Source: Candidatus Aegiribacteria sp.
GTDB taxonomy: Bacteria > Fermentibacterota > Fermentibacteria > Fermentibacterales > JCC-6
NCBI GenBank assembly: GCA_030600975.1
Contig: JAUVUL010000130.1
Coordinates: 1 to 6,103 of the forward strand
Direction: 5' to 3'
DNA length: 6,103 nt
In this document: positions 4,785 through 6,103 of the stretch, one piece after another
How positions within the stretch are numbered: the stretch's first letter is position 1
How the letters are laid out: each line of letters opens with the position of its first letter
Position numbers and translations under genes: made by a program
Notes under the pieces: generated by a model
What the model saw: only the letters and a program-made list of their open reading frames with translations
What the model was told of the DNA's origin: nothing
The model's database searches: none

Positions 4785-6103
4785 CCTGATTCAACTTTCA
4801 GAAAACATCAGATGATAATGATTCTGCTTATATCTCTAACGATTCTTTCTGTGTTCCACCCCTACCCTTACGACAATGTAGTAACAAGATGGGCTCTTTC
4901 AAGGCAGCTGGTTGATAACACTTCCATCGTCATAGATCCGTATATAGAATTAACGAACGACAGGGCTTATGCAAATGGTCATTACTACTGTGATAAAGCA
5001 GTATTAACATCGATATTCGCAGCAATACCTTACGGAATCACTAAAGCCATAGCAAATCTAACAGAACTCGAAATACCACAATCAGCGTACAGGTACATTG
5101 CAGAGCGTCTTTCCGCAGGTATTTCTTTCATACTTCTGTTACTCTTTGTGATGAGGGAATTCAAGCGGACAGAAAAACCTCCGTTTCTTCCGTTACTTGC
5201 CCTTGGGGCGGGAAGCATTCTTCTACCCTACTCAACTCTACTGTATGGTCATGTTCCAGCTGCGTTTTTTCTATTCATGAGCTACTATTGTCAGAACAGG
5301 GAAAAATACCTGCAGGCAGATATCTTCGGCGCGCTTGCAGCCGCAACGGAATTCCCCGTGATGCTGCCATTCCTGATTCTTGCAGCCTATCGTGGAGGGA
5401 AATACTGGAATCCCTTTAAATTCATCAGGCTTGCCGGAATAATCATTCTGGCGTTTATGCCGCAGTTCCTTCACAACTGGATCGCCTTCGGCAGCCCTTT
5501 AACCATGGGATACTCGTTGGAAACAGCCGTGGCTTTTGAGGGAATGAGCAGGGGACTTTTCGGTTTTACATTCCCTTCCCCAAAAGCGATCTACCTTCTT
5601 CTGCTCTCACCTGAAAGAGGTCTTTTCTTCTATATGCCGTGGACGGTCCTGGGTATTGCAGGTTTCTTCCAGGGGAAACGATTAATTCCGGTACTGAAAA
5701 AGAACCCTCTCCCTCTGGTGATAATTACATATATAATACTGTTTTCAGCTTATTACATGCCAACGGGCGGGTGGGCTTTCGGACCGAGACACCTTATTCC
5801 GATAATACCGTTTTTTATCATAGGGCTTGCGAAATTTATAAGTATCAGCAGGAAACATCTGTTCATAGCTGCTGTGCTTGTGCTTCCTTCGATTCTCATG
5901 GCGCTTATCGGTACGTTCGGAGAAATCCATCAGCCTGTTCATCCTTTTGAGAATCCCATCCCCCTTCCCCAGTGGAATATCGGCATGAGAATGATGCTTG
6001 ACGGCCATCATTCACTCTGGCTGTTTGGTACTCTTGGAACTGTGATCACTGCCTTTGCTCTGCTTCTTCTATGGGGAACTGCTATGAAGAATAGTAAGTT
6101 CAC
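4782..6103 (+). CDS. GT-C-like multi-membrane protein, runs off the window
   Basis: The frame is open for 440 codons to the window edge, with no stop reached. I chose the TTG at 4782 because AAGAGG (4770-4775) lies six bases before it; the ATG at 4812 has no comparable ribosome binding site. Hydrophobic segments lie near residues 11-25, 112-124, 135-152, 157-170, 182-203, 214-229, 268-278, 281-297, 309-325, 337-353, 358-377 and 412-431. After the first helix comes a long loop with TRWALSRQLVDNTSI and NDRAYANGHYYCDKA (59-73). Later loops hold LLSPERGLFFYMPW (274-287) and GGWAFGPRHLIPIIPF (329-344). Loops of this kind occur in uncharacterised GT39/ArnT-like membrane glycosyltransferases, where the first acidic loop holds catalytic residues. 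This suggests sugar transfer from a lipid carrier, but the substrate is unknown. It is divergent from the other GT-C-like gene and not closely similar to it. Confidence 0.72.
   Translation, partial: MPDSTFRKHQMIMILLISLTILSVFHPYPYDNVVTRWALSRQLVDNTSIVIDPYIELTNDRAYANGHYYCDKAVLTSIFAAIPYGITKAIANLTELEIPQSAYRYIAERLSAGISFILLLLFVMREFKRTEKPPFLPLLALGAGSILLPYSTLLYGHVPAAFFLFMSYYCQNREKYLQADIFGALAAATEFPVMLPFLILAAYRGGKYWNPFKFIRLAGIIILAFMPQFLHNWIAFGSPLTMGYSLETAVAFEGMSRGLFGFTFPSPKAIYLLLLSPERGLFFYMPWTVLGIAGFFQGKRLIPVLKKNPLPLVIITYIILFSAYYMPTGGWAFGPRHLIPIIPFFIIGLAKFISISRKHLFIAAVLVLPSILMALIGTFGEIHQPVHPFENPIPLPQWNIGMRMMLDGHHSLWLFGTLGTVITAFALLLLWGTAMKNSKF

Noticed and set aside
5639..5950. Plus-strand 103-codon frame within the right-hand membrane protein gene
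   Set aside because: It is out of frame with a continuous 440-codon membrane protein reading that has coherent transmembrane segments and family-like loops.

Overview
The window joins two stretches of DNA that look as if they come from different genomes, meeting near position 936. Bases 1 to about 936 are A+T-rich (18 G/C in the 60 bases 841-900). They carry a small membrane protein gene, a gap full of predicted hairpins, and the first two thirds of a TetR-family regulator gene. That gene has no Shine-Dalgarno sequence, and its promoter fits both sigma70 and the Bacteroidetes -33/-7 pattern, so this part suggests a Bacteroidota source. From about 937 onward the DNA is richer in G+C (35 of 60 in 961-1020). 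Its genes have clear Shine-Dalgarno sequences and frequent TTG starts, which suggests a different bacterium whose phylum I cannot name from sequence alone.

The right-hand part holds a minus-strand cluster reading from 4576 down to the junction: a large multi-membrane protein resembling GT-C glycosyltransferases, then the ribosome-assembly GTPase gene obg (15 bases later), then dprA (ATGA overlap with obg). A good sigma70-type promoter lies just upstream at 4613-4642. Across a divergent intergenic region of about 205 bases, a second GT-C-like membrane protein gene starts with TTG at 4782 and runs off the right edge of the window.

Two anomalies stand out. The tetR and dprA genes are both cut at the same point, head to head, with no transposase, terminal repeat or attachment site visible. 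This is either an assembly chimera or a real rearrangement. Second, obg has an in-frame TAG exactly where the family has a nearly invariant Glu after the G3 motif; homology continues in the same frame to a normal stop, so this is a single-base event, a sequencing error or a decoding oddity, not a frameshift.

Obg (ribosome assembly) and DprA (RecA loading on incoming single-stranded DNA) are housekeeping genes. The two membrane proteins probably act in transfer of lipid-linked sugars, with unknown substrates. I see no convincing new defence, mobile or biosynthetic system. The less explained material is the hairpin-rich stretch 252-461, a paired repeat at the tetR promoter, and a six-codon leader ORF in front of the right-hand membrane protein gene.
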